A stretch of DNA of 60,422 nt from CAUUJV01 sp963545565 (GCA_963545565.1 CAUUJV010000010.1:1-60422); one strand, 5' to 3'. Positions 51,832-60,422 are shown, counted from the stretch's first letter. Numbers and translations are program-made. Notes: a model not told the origin generated them from the letters alone.

Positions 51832-52545
51832 TTATCGAGACTGAACAGGTTGAGTAGCTTGTGAGGCAGCACTGCCGTCGGAAACAATGCGTCCATCAGA
51901 CACGATTATTTTTCTATCTGCAACAGAGGCAGCCTTATCATCGTGCGTTACCATCACCACGGTTTGTCCAAGCTCATCAACGAGTCTGCGCAAAATATCA
52001 AGCACTTCTTGGCTGGACTCGGAATCCAAATTGCCTGTTGGTTCGTCGGCAAAGACCACAGATGGATGCATGATGAGAGCTCGAGCAATGGCCACGCGCT
52101 GCTGTTGTCCGCCCGAAAGTTCGGATGGTTTGTGTTTTAACCGATCCTGTAAGCCAAGCATATTCACTAATGCATTGAACCAGTCTTTATCGAGCTTTCC
52201 GCCAGAAAGAGTCAGCGGCATCACGATATTTTGCTCGGCAGAAAATGCGGGGAGCAAATTAAAAGATTGAAAAACAAAACCAACATTATTACGGCGCATC
52301 AGAGTGAGCTGCTTATCCTTCAGCTGCGTGATCACATTGCCATTGAGAATCACATCTCCACTTGTAACGGTGTCAAGCCCTGCAAGCACATGCATCAGCG
52401 TTGATTTTCCAGAACCAGATGGCCCCATAATTGCAGTGAATTCGCCTTTATTGAAGGCAATATTGATATCACGTAAAGCATGAACGGCAATATCGCCAGT
52501 TCCATACGTTTTGTTTACTCCCAAGGCTTGAATCGCTGCAGTCAT
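51832..52545 (-). CDS. ABC transporter ATPase, MacB/LolD type
   Basis: Drives the FtsX-type permease next to it. Walker A GPSGSGKST (about residue 42), Q-loop VFQSFNLLPAFSA (about 88), signature LSGGQQQR (about 147), Walker B VVFADEPTG (about 167) and the switch His in MVTHD (about 200) are all intact. Length 237 is typical. The ATG at 52545 was chosen for the GGAAAGAG upstream; the frame is open to 52599. First gene of a two-gene operon. Confidence 0.95.
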   Translation of the reverse strand: MTAAIQALGVNKTYGTGDIAVHALRDINIAFNKGEFTAIMGPSGSGKSTLMHVLAGLDTVTSGDVILNGNVITQLKDKQLTLMRRNNVGFVFQSFNLLPAFSAEQNIVMPLTLSGGKLDKDWFNALVNMLGLQDRLKHKPSELSGGQQQRVAIARALIMHPSVVFADEPTGNLDSESSQEVLDILRRLVDELGQTVVMVTHDDKAASVADRKIIVSDGRIVSDGSAASQATQPVQSR

Positions 52546-52687
52546 CGCTGATTTCTCTTTCCTGATTTCTATGAACGTTGGTGGAGTATCATATCGCAAA
52601 CCAACAATTTCAACGATAGAATGATATGTTTTAAATCTCTGCCCTGAGTGACCCTGAAAATTCCCTTAATTGACCCTGATAAATATG

Positions 52688-52720
52688 AAAAGACCCCTGA
52701 ATTGAAGTTCAGAGGTCTTT
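52688..52720 (-). terminator. Terminator of the trp operon
   Basis: On the minus strand the stem AAAGACCTCTGAACT / ATTCAGGGGTCTTT is followed by TTTTCATATTTATC, twenty bases after the trpA stop. Confidence 0.85.
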
Positions 52721-52741
52721 GAGATGAGGTGGCAGGTGTTT

Positions 52742-53509
52742 TTAAAGCGCTGATTTCATGCTCTTAACGTATTCGCCAATGTAGGGTGCAGCCTTTGTCC
52801 CATGCTTTTCTAGCAGTTTGACTATTGCTGATCCCACAATTGCTCCATCGGAAACCGACGCCATTGCATGAGCCTGCTCTGGAGTGGAGATACCGAAACC
52901 AATTGCTGCAGGAACATCAGTATTCGCTCGTACAACGTTCAAAATAGAAGCCAAATCAGTGTTGATCTCACTGCGAGTTCCCGTTACGCCAAGACTGGAA
53001 ACCACGTAGAGGAATCCCTGCGCTTCATGGGCAATCATGGCAATGCGATTGTGAGAAGTCGGTGCGATCAGAGACACAAAATCGAGATCATATCGATTGA
53101 ATACATCAGAGAACTCGCGTTTTTCCTCAAAAGGAACATCTGGAAGAATGATCCCGTCCATTCCGATTTCCCTGCATGCGGCTGCGAAACGCTCAATTCC
53201 GTAAGAAAATACTACATTCGCATAGGTCATAAAGACCAATGGAATATGAACATCTTCGCGTAGTTCGCGTACAAAATCAAAAATCTTATCGGTGGTGATT
53301 CCGCCTTCCAGAGCGCGAATATTTGCGCCTTGAATTACCGGGCCTTCAGCTGTAGGGTCGGAGAATGGAATACCAAGCTCAATGAGGTCTGCTCCAGCCT
53401 CAACGGCAGCACGCACTACCTTCCCTGTGGTCTCCAAGTCTGGATCTCCGCACGTGATGAATGGGATAAATGCTTTTCCGCCTACGAATGCTGATGCGAT
53501 GTTACTCAT
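52742..53509 (-). CDS. trpA: Tryptophan synthase alpha chain
   Basis: Cleaves indole-3-glycerol phosphate to indole and glyceraldehyde 3-phosphate. The catalytic Glu is in DLIELGIPFSDPTAEGP (about residue 42) and the second catalytic Asp in MDGIILPDVPFEE (about 125). GFGISTPEQA (about 206) is the phosphate-binding loop. Length 255 is normal. The ATG at 53509 has GGGGAGGAC upstream; it overlaps the trpB stop by eight bases. Last gene of trpEGDCFBA. Confidence 0.97.
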   Translation of the reverse strand: MSNIASAFVGGKAFIPFITCGDPDLETTGKVVRAAVEAGADLIELGIPFSDPTAEGPVIQGANIRALEGGITTDKIFDFVRELREDVHIPLVFMTYANVVFSYGIERFAAACREIGMDGIILPDVPFEEKREFSDVFNRYDLDFVSLIAPTSHNRIAMIAHEAQGFLYVVSSLGVTGTRSEINTDLASILNVVRANTDVPAAIGFGISTPEQAHAMASVSDGAIVGSAIVKLLEKHGTKAAPYIGEYVKSMKSAL

Positions 53510-54692
53510 AAATGTCCTCCCCGCGGTAGCGCGCAATTGCTGCGCAGTCTTTGTCGCCTCTTCCTGAAAGCGTGATAACGATTATCTGGTCCTTACTCAT
53601 GGTTGGGGCGAGTTTTTGAGCGTATGCTACAGCGTGTGCCGATTCGATTGCAGGAATAATGCCCTCTGTTCTTGCCAGGTATTCGAAAGCATTCACCGCT
53701 TCATCGTCGGTGATCGGCACATATTCAGCACGGCCTGTATCGTGCAGATGTGCGTGCTCTGGTCCAACGCCCGGGTAATCGAGACCAGCAGAAATAGAAT
53801 AGACAGGAGCGATCTGGCCATATTCATCCTGGCAGAAGTAAGACTTCATGCCGTGGAAAATGCCAAGACTTCCTGTTGCAATGGTTGCTGCAGTTTCAAA
53901 AGTGTCGATCCCTCGCCCTGCTGCCTCACAACCAATGAGTTTTACCTCTGGATCATCAATGAAGTTGTAGAAGGTGCCGATTGCGTTAGATCCACCTCCT
54001 ACGCATGCAATAACTGCATCTGGCAAACGGCCTTCCTTTTCAAGCATCTGTTCCTTGATTTCCTTGGAAATTACGGCCTGAAAATCGCGTACGATGGTTG
54101 GGAACGGGTGAGGACCCATCACGGACCCCAGGCAGTAGTGGGTGTCGTCTATGCGCGAAGTCCACTCGCGCATAGCCTCAGACACGGCGTCTTTCAATGT
54201 TGCAGTGCCACTTGTCACCGGAATCACCTGTGCTCCGAGAAGCCTCATACGGTACACGTTCAACGCCTGGCGTTCAGTGTCTTCTTTGCCCATAAACACG
54301 ACGCATTCCATGCCGAGCAAAGCTGCAGCTGTTGCCGTTGCCACACCATGCTGACCGGCTCCCGTTTCAGCGATCAAGCGGGTTTTCCCCATCTTCTGGG
54401 CAAGCAGAGCCTGACCAAGCACATTATTGATTTTGTGTGCGCCAGTGTGATTGAGGTCCTCGCGTTTGAGATAGATTTTTGCCCCACCCAAGTCTTCGGT
54501 CATTTTCTTGGCATAGTACAAGCGCGAAGGGCGTCCGGCATATTCGTTGAGAAGCTCATTCAGCTCGCAGTTAAATTCCGGATCGTCCTTGTAATGGTTA
54601 TACGCTTCTTCCAGCTCAATAACCGCATTCATAAGCGTTTCAGGAATATACTGACCGCCATGAACGCCAAATTTGCCTTGTGTATTAGTCAT
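53502..54692 (-). CDS. trpB: Tryptophan synthase beta chain
   Basis: PLP enzyme joining indole and serine. KREDLNHTGAHKINN (about residue 74) carries the PLP-binding Lys, ETGAGQHGVATA (about 99) the indole-site Glu and CVGGGSNAIG (about 221) the phosphate loop. Length 396 is typical. AAGGAACG precedes the ATG. Overlaps trpA by eight bases, fitting the need for equal amounts of the two subunits, which form an alpha2beta2 complex with an indole tunnel. Confidence 0.98.
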   Translation of the reverse strand: MTNTQGKFGVHGGQYIPETLMNAVIELEEAYNHYKDDPEFNCELNELLNEYAGRPSRLYYAKKMTEDLGGAKIYLKREDLNHTGAHKINNVLGQALLAQKMGKTRLIAETGAGQHGVATATAAALLGMECVVFMGKEDTERQALNVYRMRLLGAQVIPVTSGTATLKDAVSEAMREWTSRIDDTHYCLGSVMGPHPFPTIVRDFQAVISKEIKEQMLEKEGRLPDAVIACVGGGSNAIGTFYNFIDDPEVKLIGCEAAGRGIDTFETAATIATGSLGIFHGMKSYFCQDEYGQIAPVYSISAGLDYPGVGPEHAHLHDTGRAEYVPITDDEAVNAFEYLARTEGIIPAIESAHAVAYAQKLAPTMSKDQIIVITLSGRGDKDCAAIARYRGEDIYE

Positions 54693-54704
54693 AGTCTGCG
54701 TTCC

Positions 54705-55340
54705 TTATGAGATTGATTGGTGTGTAAAGATTTTGTTCTCTTGTTTGCGTCTGACTGTGCTGACAAAAGCTGCTGCCTTACGAGCATCTTTCACGCCGTC
54801 AGTTTCTATCCCTGAACTCACATCCACTGCGAAGGGGTGCAATTCTTGGAGTGCTGTTGCGATGTTTTCCGGGTTCAACCCCCCTGCAAGAAAATATGGT
54901 CGATGTATGTTTTGAATAAATTTCCAATTGAAAGTACTGCCTGACCCTGCTCCCGAATCGAGGAGCACATAATCTGCAGTACTTGCGTTTGCTCGCTCGC
55001 TGCTTTCAGATGATTGAATGACGAATGCTTGGATAATTGGTTTAGCTGATCGTTTGCGCAGCTGCTGGATGTAGTGCTCATCTTCATTTCCGTGAAGTTG
55101 AGCATAATCGATAACTCCAGTGTTGAGCAGATGAGCTATGTTCTCAACTGGTTCATTCACGAACACACCCACTGCTGCTATCTCTGAACTGAGTTGGGCT
55201 TTAAGCTCGCGCGCTTCCTCCTCACAGATACGGCGAGAACTTTTTAAGGCAAAAACGAAGCCAACATAATCAGGCTTTAACTGATTTGCTATCTCGATAT
55301 CTGCCGGCCTTTTGAGTCCACATAATTTAATGCGAGTCAT
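54705..55340 (-). CDS. trpF: Phosphoribosylanthranilate isomerase
   Basis: Converts phosphoribosylanthranilate into the carboxyphenylamino-deoxyribulose compound. KLCGLKRPADI at the start carries the catalytic Cys, DYVGFVFALKSSR (about residue 29) follows, and the catalytic Asp is in VLLDSGAGSGSTFNW (about 126); FLAGGLNPENI and VDVSSGIETDGVKD give the phosphate sites. Length 211 is typical. 29 bases after trpC. In many actinobacteria trpF is replaced by priA; a dedicated trpF here suggests that division of labour is not needed. Confidence 0.95.
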   Translation of the reverse strand: MTRIKLCGLKRPADIEIANQLKPDYVGFVFALKSSRRICEEEARELKAQLSSEIAAVGVFVNEPVENIAHLLNTGVIDYAQLHGNEDEHYIQQLRKRSAKPIIQAFVIQSSESSERANASTADYVLLDSGAGSGSTFNWKFIQNIHRPYFLAGGLNPENIATALQELHPFAVDVSSGIETDGVKDARKAAAFVSTVRRKQENKIFTHQSIS

Positions 55341-55369
55341 ATTAGCTCAAATCTCTCTTCTCTCTAATG

Positions 55370-56170
55370 TCAGTATCGTGCGTTTCCACGAAGCTCAGAG
55401 AGCTTTGCTTTTTTATCAGCTGCACGCATCAATGTTTCGCCCACAAGCACTGCATCCACTCCGATTTCGCGAAGCTTTGCAACATCATCCGGCCCATTGA
55501 CGCCGCTTTCTGACACAAAGATTACATCAGAGGGAATCATGTCTCTCAGACGAGCGCTGTTATGAGTGTCTACGGAGAAATCTTTGAGGTTGCGATTATT
55601 CACTCCAACTACTCGCGAGCCCGCGTTGAGCGCCATTTTAACCTCTGTCTCGTCATGAGCTTCTACGAGGGCAGTTAATCCAAGTTCATCGCACAAATCT
55701 TTATACGCTTTCAACTCGGAGTCGCTCAAAATTGCACAAATGAGAAGTACTGCAGAAGCACCTAAAAGCTTTGCTTCATAAATCATGTATTCATCGATTA
55801 CGAAATCTTTACGAATACATGGAGTGGTAACGGCTGCAGCAATCTCTTGTAAATATTGGTTTGAACCAAGGAACCATTGAGGCTCTGTAAGAACAGAAAT
55901 GCAATCCGCTCCGGCTGCTTCGTAGTCTTGAGCGATCTGAACATAGGGAAAATCGGGAGCGATCAGGCCTTTAGATGGAGAAGCTTTTTTGCACTCACAG
56001 ATAAACGCTAAGTCAGGGCGGGCAAGCGCTTTTTCAAAGGCGAAGTCACCTGTACTCGTTGGGGGAGCGGCAAGAGCAGCTTCCTTGACTTTCTCAAGTG
56101 GGGCTGCCTCTTTTTCCTGAGCAACACGAAATCGTGCATAATCTGCGAGCTCATTAAGAATGGTAGACAT
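55370..56170 (-). CDS. trpC: Indole-3-glycerol phosphate synthase
   Basis: Closes the indole ring with loss of CO2 and water. FICECKKASPSKGLIAPDF (about residue 53) carries the catalytic Lys, VLTEPQWFLGS (about 95) and IRKDFVIDEYMIYEA (about 118) the other active-site residues, and VGVNNRNLKDFSVD (about 185) the phosphate-binding strand. Length 266. The ATG at 56170 was preferred to the TTG at 56176 because AAGGATTG precedes it at good spacing. Between trpD and trpF. Confidence 0.97.
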   Translation of the reverse strand: MSTILNELADYARFRVAQEKEAAPLEKVKEAALAAPPTSTGDFAFEKALARPDLAFICECKKASPSKGLIAPDFPYVQIAQDYEAAGADCISVLTEPQWFLGSNQYLQEIAAAVTTPCIRKDFVIDEYMIYEAKLLGASAVLLICAILSDSELKAYKDLCDELGLTALVEAHDETEVKMALNAGSRVVGVNNRNLKDFSVDTHNSARLRDMIPSDVIFVSESGVNGPDDVAKLREIGVDAVLVGETLMRAADKKAKLSELRGNARY

Positions 56171-56196
56171 AATCAATCCTTAGCATGAAGTTCAGC

Positions 56197-57213
56197 TTAT
56201 CGATTGCTGACTTCGATGAATTTGTTCAACGTTTCGGTTGCTGCGCCGGAATCGATGAGGTGAGCAGCGAGCGCGATCCCGTCTTGTATGCTTGCAGCCT
56301 TGCCGCCAATGTAGAGGGAGGCACCAGCGTTCAAGAGAGTTGCGTCGCGTTTTGGCCCCGTTGCTCCTGCGAGGATCTCGCGCGTGATTTGTGCGTTTTC
56401 TTCAGGAGTTCCGCCTTTCAAATCTTCTTTTGTGCAGCGTTTGAATCCGAAATCTTCAGGAGCTATTTCATATGTGGAAAATTCGCCGTTGTTGATTTCA
56501 CATACTGTTGTTGGCGCGCTGAGAGAGATTTCGTCGAGCTTATCTTGTCCGTACACAACCATCCCGCGCTTCACTCCCAGGCCAGAAAGAACATGGGCGA
56601 GCGGCTCAACTAGGTATTCATCATAAACGCCGAGTAATTGGAATGAGGGCTTAGCAGGGTTTGTAAGTGGCCCAAGAATGTTGAAAACAGTGCGGAATCC
56701 GAGTTCTTTGCGAATTGCTCCCACGTATTTCATAGAAGTGTGATACTTCTGAGCAAAGAAGAAGCACATTCCGACTTCGTTGAGCAATGTAATGCACTGT
56801 TCAGGATCTGTGTTGATATTGACTCCAAGTGCTTCCAAGCAGTCAGCAGTGCCGCTCAACGACGATGCAGCGCGGTTTCCATGCTTAGCTACTTTCATAC
56901 CGCCTGCTGCTGCAACAAGGGCAGAAGTTGTTGAAATATTGAAGCTTTGCGAGCCGTCGCCGCCGGTGCCAACAATTTCAAAGATTTCCATGCCTGTGTT
57001 GACTGGAATAGCATGTTCGCGCATTGCGGCTGCGCATCCTGCAATTTCATCAGTTGTTTCTGCACGCGCACTTTTTGTGGATAGTGCTGCCAAGAATGCG
57101 GCGTTTTGGGTTGGGGTGGTCGCTCCGTCCATGATCTCAGTCATTACGGCGTATGCTTCGTCATAGGTTAAATCGCCTTTATTGACTATCTTGACGATCG
57201 CTTCTTTAATCAT
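56197..57213 (-). CDS. trpD: Anthranilate phosphoribosyltransferase
   Basis: Transfers the phosphoribosyl group to anthranilate. The PRPP-binding GTGGDGSQSFNIST (about residue 82) and KHGNRAASSLSGTADCLEALG (split: KHGNRAASS about 109, SGTADCLEALG) are clear, as are RTVFNILGPLTNP (about 172) and DEISLSAPTTV (about 231). Length 338 is normal. AAGGAAAAC precedes the ATG. It lies between trpG and trpC and is not fused to trpG. Confidence 0.98.
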   Translation of the reverse strand: MIKEAIVKIVNKGDLTYDEAYAVMTEIMDGATTPTQNAAFLAALSTKSARAETTDEIAGCAAAMREHAIPVNTGMEIFEIVGTGGDGSQSFNISTTSALVAAAGGMKVAKHGNRAASSLSGTADCLEALGVNINTDPEQCITLLNEVGMCFFFAQKYHTSMKYVGAIRKELGFRTVFNILGPLTNPAKPSFQLLGVYDEYLVEPLAHVLSGLGVKRGMVVYGQDKLDEISLSAPTTVCEINNGEFSTYEIAPEDFGFKRCTKEDLKGGTPEENAQITREILAGATGPKRDATLLNAGASLYIGGKAASIQDGIALAAHLIDSGAATETLNKFIEVSNR

Positions 57214-57223
57214 TGTGTTTTCC

Positions 57224-57856
57224 TTAGTTGAGTCCTCGATTAAAAACTGGTTTGAATTTTACAGTTGATGCTTTTGTTGTGCTGGCAAGCTGAGAATCAA
57301 GAAAATTCTTCAGCATCTGTTTTCCATCGGGGGTCAGAATTGATTCAGGATGGAATTGCACGCCATATAAGGGATATTCTGTGTGTTCTACTGCCATAAT
57401 TTCGCCGTCATCGGTGGTGCCAGTTACTTTTAGGCAATTTGGCAGTGTGAGAGGATCTGCTACGAGCGAGTGATATCGGGCAACGGGCATCACAGCAGGG
57501 CAGCCTCGAAATAGTGTGCTGCTTGTGTCACACGTCATATCAGATTGTTTTCCGTGCATCAAGTGCTGAGCGTAGGTAATGGTTGTGCCGTAGGCTGCAC
57601 ACATCGCTTGCATTCCAAGGCATACGCCCAAAGTTGGGATCGAAGGGCTGAGTTGAGTGCACACATCCATGGTAATTCCAGCATCTTCGGGGCGTCCAGG
57701 GCCTGGGGAGAGAATAATGGAACTTGGCTGCATCGTGCGCACTTCGTCAACAGTGTAGGCGTCATTTCGAATCACACGAATATCACTGTTCATACTTCCT
57801 ACAAGCTGGTAAAGGTTGTAGGAGAAGCTGTCGTAATTATCAATTAAAAGAATCAT
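57224..57856 (-). CDS. trpG: Anthranilate synthase glutamine amidotransferase
   Basis: Supplies ammonia from glutamine to TrpE. DNYDSFSYNLYQ at the start, the oxyanion SPGPGRPEDAG (about 52), the nucleophile Cys in LGVCLGMQAMCAAYG (about 80) and the catalytic His-Glu in YGVQFHPESILTPDG (about 172) are all present. Length 210. The ATG at 57856 is two bases after the trpE stop. In many bacteria this protein also serves folate synthesis; no pab genes are seen here. Confidence 0.97.
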   Translation of the reverse strand: MILLIDNYDSFSYNLYQLVGSMNSDIRVIRNDAYTVDEVRTMQPSSIILSPGPGRPEDAGITMDVCTQLSPSIPTLGVCLGMQAMCAAYGTTITYAQHLMHGKQSDMTCDTSSTLFRGCPAVMPVARYHSLVADPLTLPNCLKVTGTTDDGEIMAVEHTEYPLYGVQFHPESILTPDGKQMLKNFLDSQLASTTKASTVKFKPVFNRGLN

Positions 57857-57858
57857 GA

Positions 57859-59388
57859 TCAATCAATTTCCTGTGCGATCCTCAGCGACTGAAGTGATGA
57901 CATTGCTTTATTGAGGCATTCTTGATATTCCTTTTCAGGAACGGAATCAGCCACGATTCCGGCTCCGCTGCGCACAAACACGGTTCCATTTTTCTTATAT
58001 GTAATGCGAATCGCAATGCAGGTATCCATATTTCCAGTGAAATCTATGTATCCGATTGCGCCGCCATAGATTCCGCGCTTATCGTTTTCAAGTTCACCAA
58101 TGAGCTGGCATGCGCGGATTTTCGGCGCCCCGGAGAGAGTTCCAGCTGGCAGCACGGCTTCAAGAGCATCAAATGCATCCTTGTCATCACGAATTTCACC
58201 CCGAACTGTTGAACCAATATGCATCACATGGGAGAACCGCTCGATCGAATGTAGTTTTTCAACCTCAACTGTGCCGAATTTGCTGACCTTGCCAAGATCA
58301 TTTCTTCCAAGATCAACGAGCATATTGTGTTCTGCAAGTTCTTTCTCATCGGCAAGCAATTCGCGTTCGATCTGTTCGTCTTCTTGCTCAGTTGCTCCAC
58401 GTGGGCGAGTGCCGGCCAGAGGGAAAGTATGAAGCACTCCATCTTGGAGTTTCACGAGCGTTTCGGGAGAAGCCCCAGCTACCTCGACGTCTGTTCCAGA
58501 GAAATAGAACATATAGGGGGAAGGATTGATGGTTCTCATAATGCGGTATGTGTTCAGCAAGCTGCCTTCGAAAGGAGCGCTGAGACGATTGGAAAGCACT
58601 ATCTGGAAAATATCGCCTTCGTAGATATGGTGCTTAGCGCGCTCAATCATGGATGAGAATTGCTCTTTGCTGAATAGTGGTGTGATTGGGCCGGTAAGCT
58701 TTCCTGATGTTTCCTCTATCTTTTCGCCTTTGTGAAGAAGATTTGCTAGTTTTTGCAACTCATCAACCGCATGGTCGTATTCGGTTTTGACGTCATATTC
58801 TGTGCCATTTACATGAATGTTGACAATCAGAATAATTTTTTGAGCCACATTGTCAAAAGCAATCACCTTGTCGAACAGCATCAGATCAGCGTCTTTAAAG
58901 CCTTCAGAATCATTGACGTCACGCTTGATAGTTGGTTCGCTGTAGTCCAGGTAATCAAAGGAAAAATACCCAACAAGACCGCCTGCGAATGGAGGCAGGT
59001 AATCGAATCGAGGGCTCTTATACTCGGCTATAATCTCACGCAGATTTTGAGAGGGATCATCCGTATGAATTGTTGTGTTTCCAATTGTCATTTCACCGTC
59101 CACGCAGCTGATATTGAGTGTTGGCTCAAAACCTAGGAACGTATATCGGCCGTAAGATTCATTTGCAACTGCAGATTCGAGCATGAAACAGTGTTGTGAC
59201 TGATTTTTCAGGATTTTCATGACTTCGATAGGCGTGACGAAGTCTGAGAGAATTTCGCAGCTGATGGGAACAGCTTTGTATTTTCGGCTCTGTGCAAGAG
59301 CCGTGACGTCTTCTAATGAAGGCCTGATGCTCGCAATTTTATATTCTCTTTGTGATTGTGACTGTGATTGTGCGGTATGGTTCACCAT
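57859..59388 (-). CDS. trpE: Anthranilate synthase component I
   Basis: Makes anthranilate from chorismate and ammonia, the first step of the tryptophan branch. FMLESAVANESYGRYTFLG (about residue 69) contains the LLES-type tryptophan feedback site. The chorismate-binding half shows IFQIVLSNRL (about 262), AGTRPRGAT (about 327), ERFSHVMHIGSTVRG (about 392), LPAGTLSGAPK (about 420) and IDFTGNMDTCIAIRT-like residues. Length 509 is typical. AAAGGATGC precedes the ATG. First gene of trpEGDCFBA; no tandem-Trp leader peptide was found upstream. Confidence 0.98.
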   Translation of the reverse strand: MVNHTAQSQSQSQREYKIASIRPSLEDVTALAQSRKYKAVPISCEILSDFVTPIEVMKILKNQSQHCFMLESAVANESYGRYTFLGFEPTLNISCVDGEMTIGNTTIHTDDPSQNLREIIAEYKSPRFDYLPPFAGGLVGYFSFDYLDYSEPTIKRDVNDSEGFKDADLMLFDKVIAFDNVAQKIILIVNIHVNGTEYDVKTEYDHAVDELQKLANLLHKGEKIEETSGKLTGPITPLFSKEQFSSMIERAKHHIYEGDIFQIVLSNRLSAPFEGSLLNTYRIMRTINPSPYMFYFSGTDVEVAGASPETLVKLQDGVLHTFPLAGTRPRGATEQEDEQIERELLADEKELAEHNMLVDLGRNDLGKVSKFGTVEVEKLHSIERFSHVMHIGSTVRGEIRDDKDAFDALEAVLPAGTLSGAPKIRACQLIGELENDKRGIYGGAIGYIDFTGNMDTCIAIRITYKKNGTVFVRSGAGIVADSVPEKEYQECLNKAMSSLQSLRIAQEID

Positions 59389-60007
59389 GCATCCTTTGTG
59401 GAAGAGATTTCATATTCAAATGCACAATTCTAAATACGTATTTAAAATTGATGGACATGCGTGGGGCAGTGACGGATAAATACTTACGAATTATGTGGGT
59501 TACTATTTACTATCCGAATGCATTTCAACACAAAGTCTAACAAGGGCAAAATGGCGTGAAATGCTTCAGATACGCATAACTCTAAGTATTTAGCAGAATT
59601 TTAAATATGAAACCTGATTTTTGACATCGTAAAATTTGAAATGATGTCTTACCTTCAAGTCGGCACGGTAGAGAATAGAAGCATGACTGCGCTGCAGCGC
59701 TCGACCCTTGCGGTGGAGCATAGAGCCGTTTTTGCGGCTTCAACAGTGATTGAGCAATGCATGCTGTTTTCTATACCTTGATATCTGATTACGATTGTTG
59801 GCCTACGTTGAAATAGTACAACCCTTCGTCCGTAAAAAGCTCGTTGCGGCAATTTTTTAGCCACTATTTGAGATTAGCACAATTCGTCAGTATCAAAAGA
59901 TGTGATTAATCAGTCTTTGCATCTCGAGTAGAAATAATCAGGATATGCCTTATTCCCAACACTTTTTGCATGGTGATTGATTACTCACTTTATGGAGGTA
60001 GAGATTT
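59389..60007. other. Region upstream of trpE with decayed sequence
   Basis: About 620 bases without an intact gene. Next to trpE is the 14-base palindrome TAAATACGTATTTA (59431-59444). From about 59684 short plus-strand coding remnants (for example MTALQRSTLAVEHRAVFAAS, then a frame with SSVKSSLRQFFSHYLRLAQF) look like a broken TetR-type regulator, consistent with the ABC remnant that follows; this is a weak reading. The trpE promoter should lie here but was not pinned down. Confidence 0.45.
59431..59444. promoter_or_regulatory. 14-bp palindrome in the trpE leader
   Basis: TAAATACGTATTTA is perfectly symmetrical and lies 43 bases before the trpE start codon. It may be a regulator site; AT-rich palindromes of this size also arise by chance. 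Confidence 0.4.
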
Positions 60008-60197
60008 ATGAAGAATCAAATCGAACTTCATAATGTTAAAAAAGAGCTTTTGTAAGTCCGCTGTGCTGAAAGAGGTGAGCTTAACTGTTGGTGATGGCGA
60101 GATCGTTGGTCTTATCGGCCCGTCTGGCGCAGGTAAAATCACTTTGATCAAAACGATGCTCGGCATGGGAAAAGCAGATAGCGGTGGCGCGCTATGA
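60008..60197 (+). pseudogene. ABC transporter ATPase remnant, frameshifted and truncated
   Basis: From an ATG with GGAGGTAGAGA upstream the frame reads MKNQIELHNVKK and stops at TAA after three more codons. Moving by one base (a probable inserted G near 60043) restores SFCKSAVLKEVSLTVGDGE, then IVGLIGPSGAGKITLIKTML and GMGKADSGGAL before a TGA at 60195. The Walker A has Ile where Ser/Thr is needed. The Q-loop, signature and Walker B regions are missing, so about three quarters of the gene is gone. It is a relic of a multidrug-type ABC exporter ATPase. Confidence 0.85.
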
Positions 60198-60358
60198 GAA
60201 AATTCGTATAATCGTTGCTCCTCTGTTCGTATACTTCATACAGCGCTTCATTTTGGAATTCCTGCTGCTGATGATGAAGACCATGATTTAAGCCTGATTG
60301 AAAAACAAATTCTGGTTGGATTAACGGCACGACAATAGCAATGATCCCAAAACCAAAA

Positions 60359-60422
60359 ATCCCTGCCTCTCTCAGTGTATTGGCCAATGGCAGACGGGTA
60401 CAGGGGAAGCAGGGATCTTTTT
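60359..60422. terminator. Stem with T-tract at the window edge
   Basis: ATCCCTGC (60359) pairs with GCAGGGAT (60409), followed by CTTTTTT. The loop is long (42 bases) with some inner pairing. It probably ends transcription across the decayed region. Confidence 0.55.

Noticed and set aside
59655..59864. 69-codon minus-strand frame upstream of trpE, considered as a trp leader peptide
   Set aside because: It contains no Trp codons, is far from trpE and looks like an antisense reading of decayed sequence.
60148..60387. 79-codon minus-strand frame with one hydrophobic segment at the window end
   Set aside because: TTG start without a ribosome binding site, and its C-terminal part is antisense to the ABC remnant. 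A real short gene cannot be fully excluded.

Overview
The window reads as ordinary chromosome of an actinobacterium of the family Bifidobacteriaceae, and its AT-leaning composition suggests a low-GC member such as an Alloscardovia-, Scardovia- or Gardnerella-like relative. Supporting signs are the bifidobacterial-type gene set (tandem class I DAHP synthases, bleomycin-hydrolase-type PepC, class Ib ribonucleotide reductase, HrcA/CIRCE-controlled lone groES, an FHA protein followed by a very large helicase-like protein), actinobacterial GTG/TTG starts and strong AGGAGG-type ribosome binding sites. The genus is inference. No rRNA, CRISPR, prophage or intact insertion sequence was seen.

Layout. 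1-8.1 kb: large membrane protein (minus), tRNA-Gly, small membrane protein, mscL, rpsO-pnp, a PH-domain protein and a long palindrome. 8.4-17.2 kb: aldo/keto reductase-pgeF-pcp run, DivIVA-like coiled-coil protein, pepC, two adjacent DAHP synthases sharing identical DNA patches, MTA/SAH nucleosidase. 17.2-23.8 kb: L10 leader, rplJ-rplL, then an FHA protein translationally coupled to a 1252-residue helicase/nuclease-like protein whose Walker motifs look lost, and a 61-residue protein. 23.8-27.4 kb: SAF protein and FmdB zinc ribbon (minus) divergent from a RimJ-like acetyltransferase and a three-TM protein with a long acidic tail, a layout resembling the mycobacterial/corynebacterial rimJ-glpR neighbourhood. 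27.4-33.4 kb: CIRCE-groES, HisC-type aminotransferase, nrdI-nrdE-nrdF behind two NrdR-like boxes. 33.5-39 kb: tRNA-Tyr/Thr/Met, rpmG, murB, amino-acid permease, ferredoxin, and a TetR-linked operon whose first gene is frameshifted.

39-46.1 kb is a xylo-oligosaccharide locus: LacI regulator (minus) divergent from a sugar-binding lipoprotein, two permeases and a GH43 beta-xylosidase, with two near-identical palindromic operators in the divergent region, followed by an aquaporin-family channel. 46.1-52.6 kb: DNA polymerase IV, two small membrane proteins, tRNA-Ser, and an ABC ATPase/FtsX-type permease pair. 52.7-59.4 kb: complete tryptophan operon trpEGDCFBA on the minus strand. Together with the two DAHP synthases and the HisC-type aminotransferase, the window supplies the entry step of the shikimate pathway and the whole tryptophan branch.

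The last kilobase holds decayed sequence, including an ABC ATPase fragment with a frameshift and a broken P-loop. All coordinates were read by eye; protein calls come from recognised motifs and remembered families, not from a database search.
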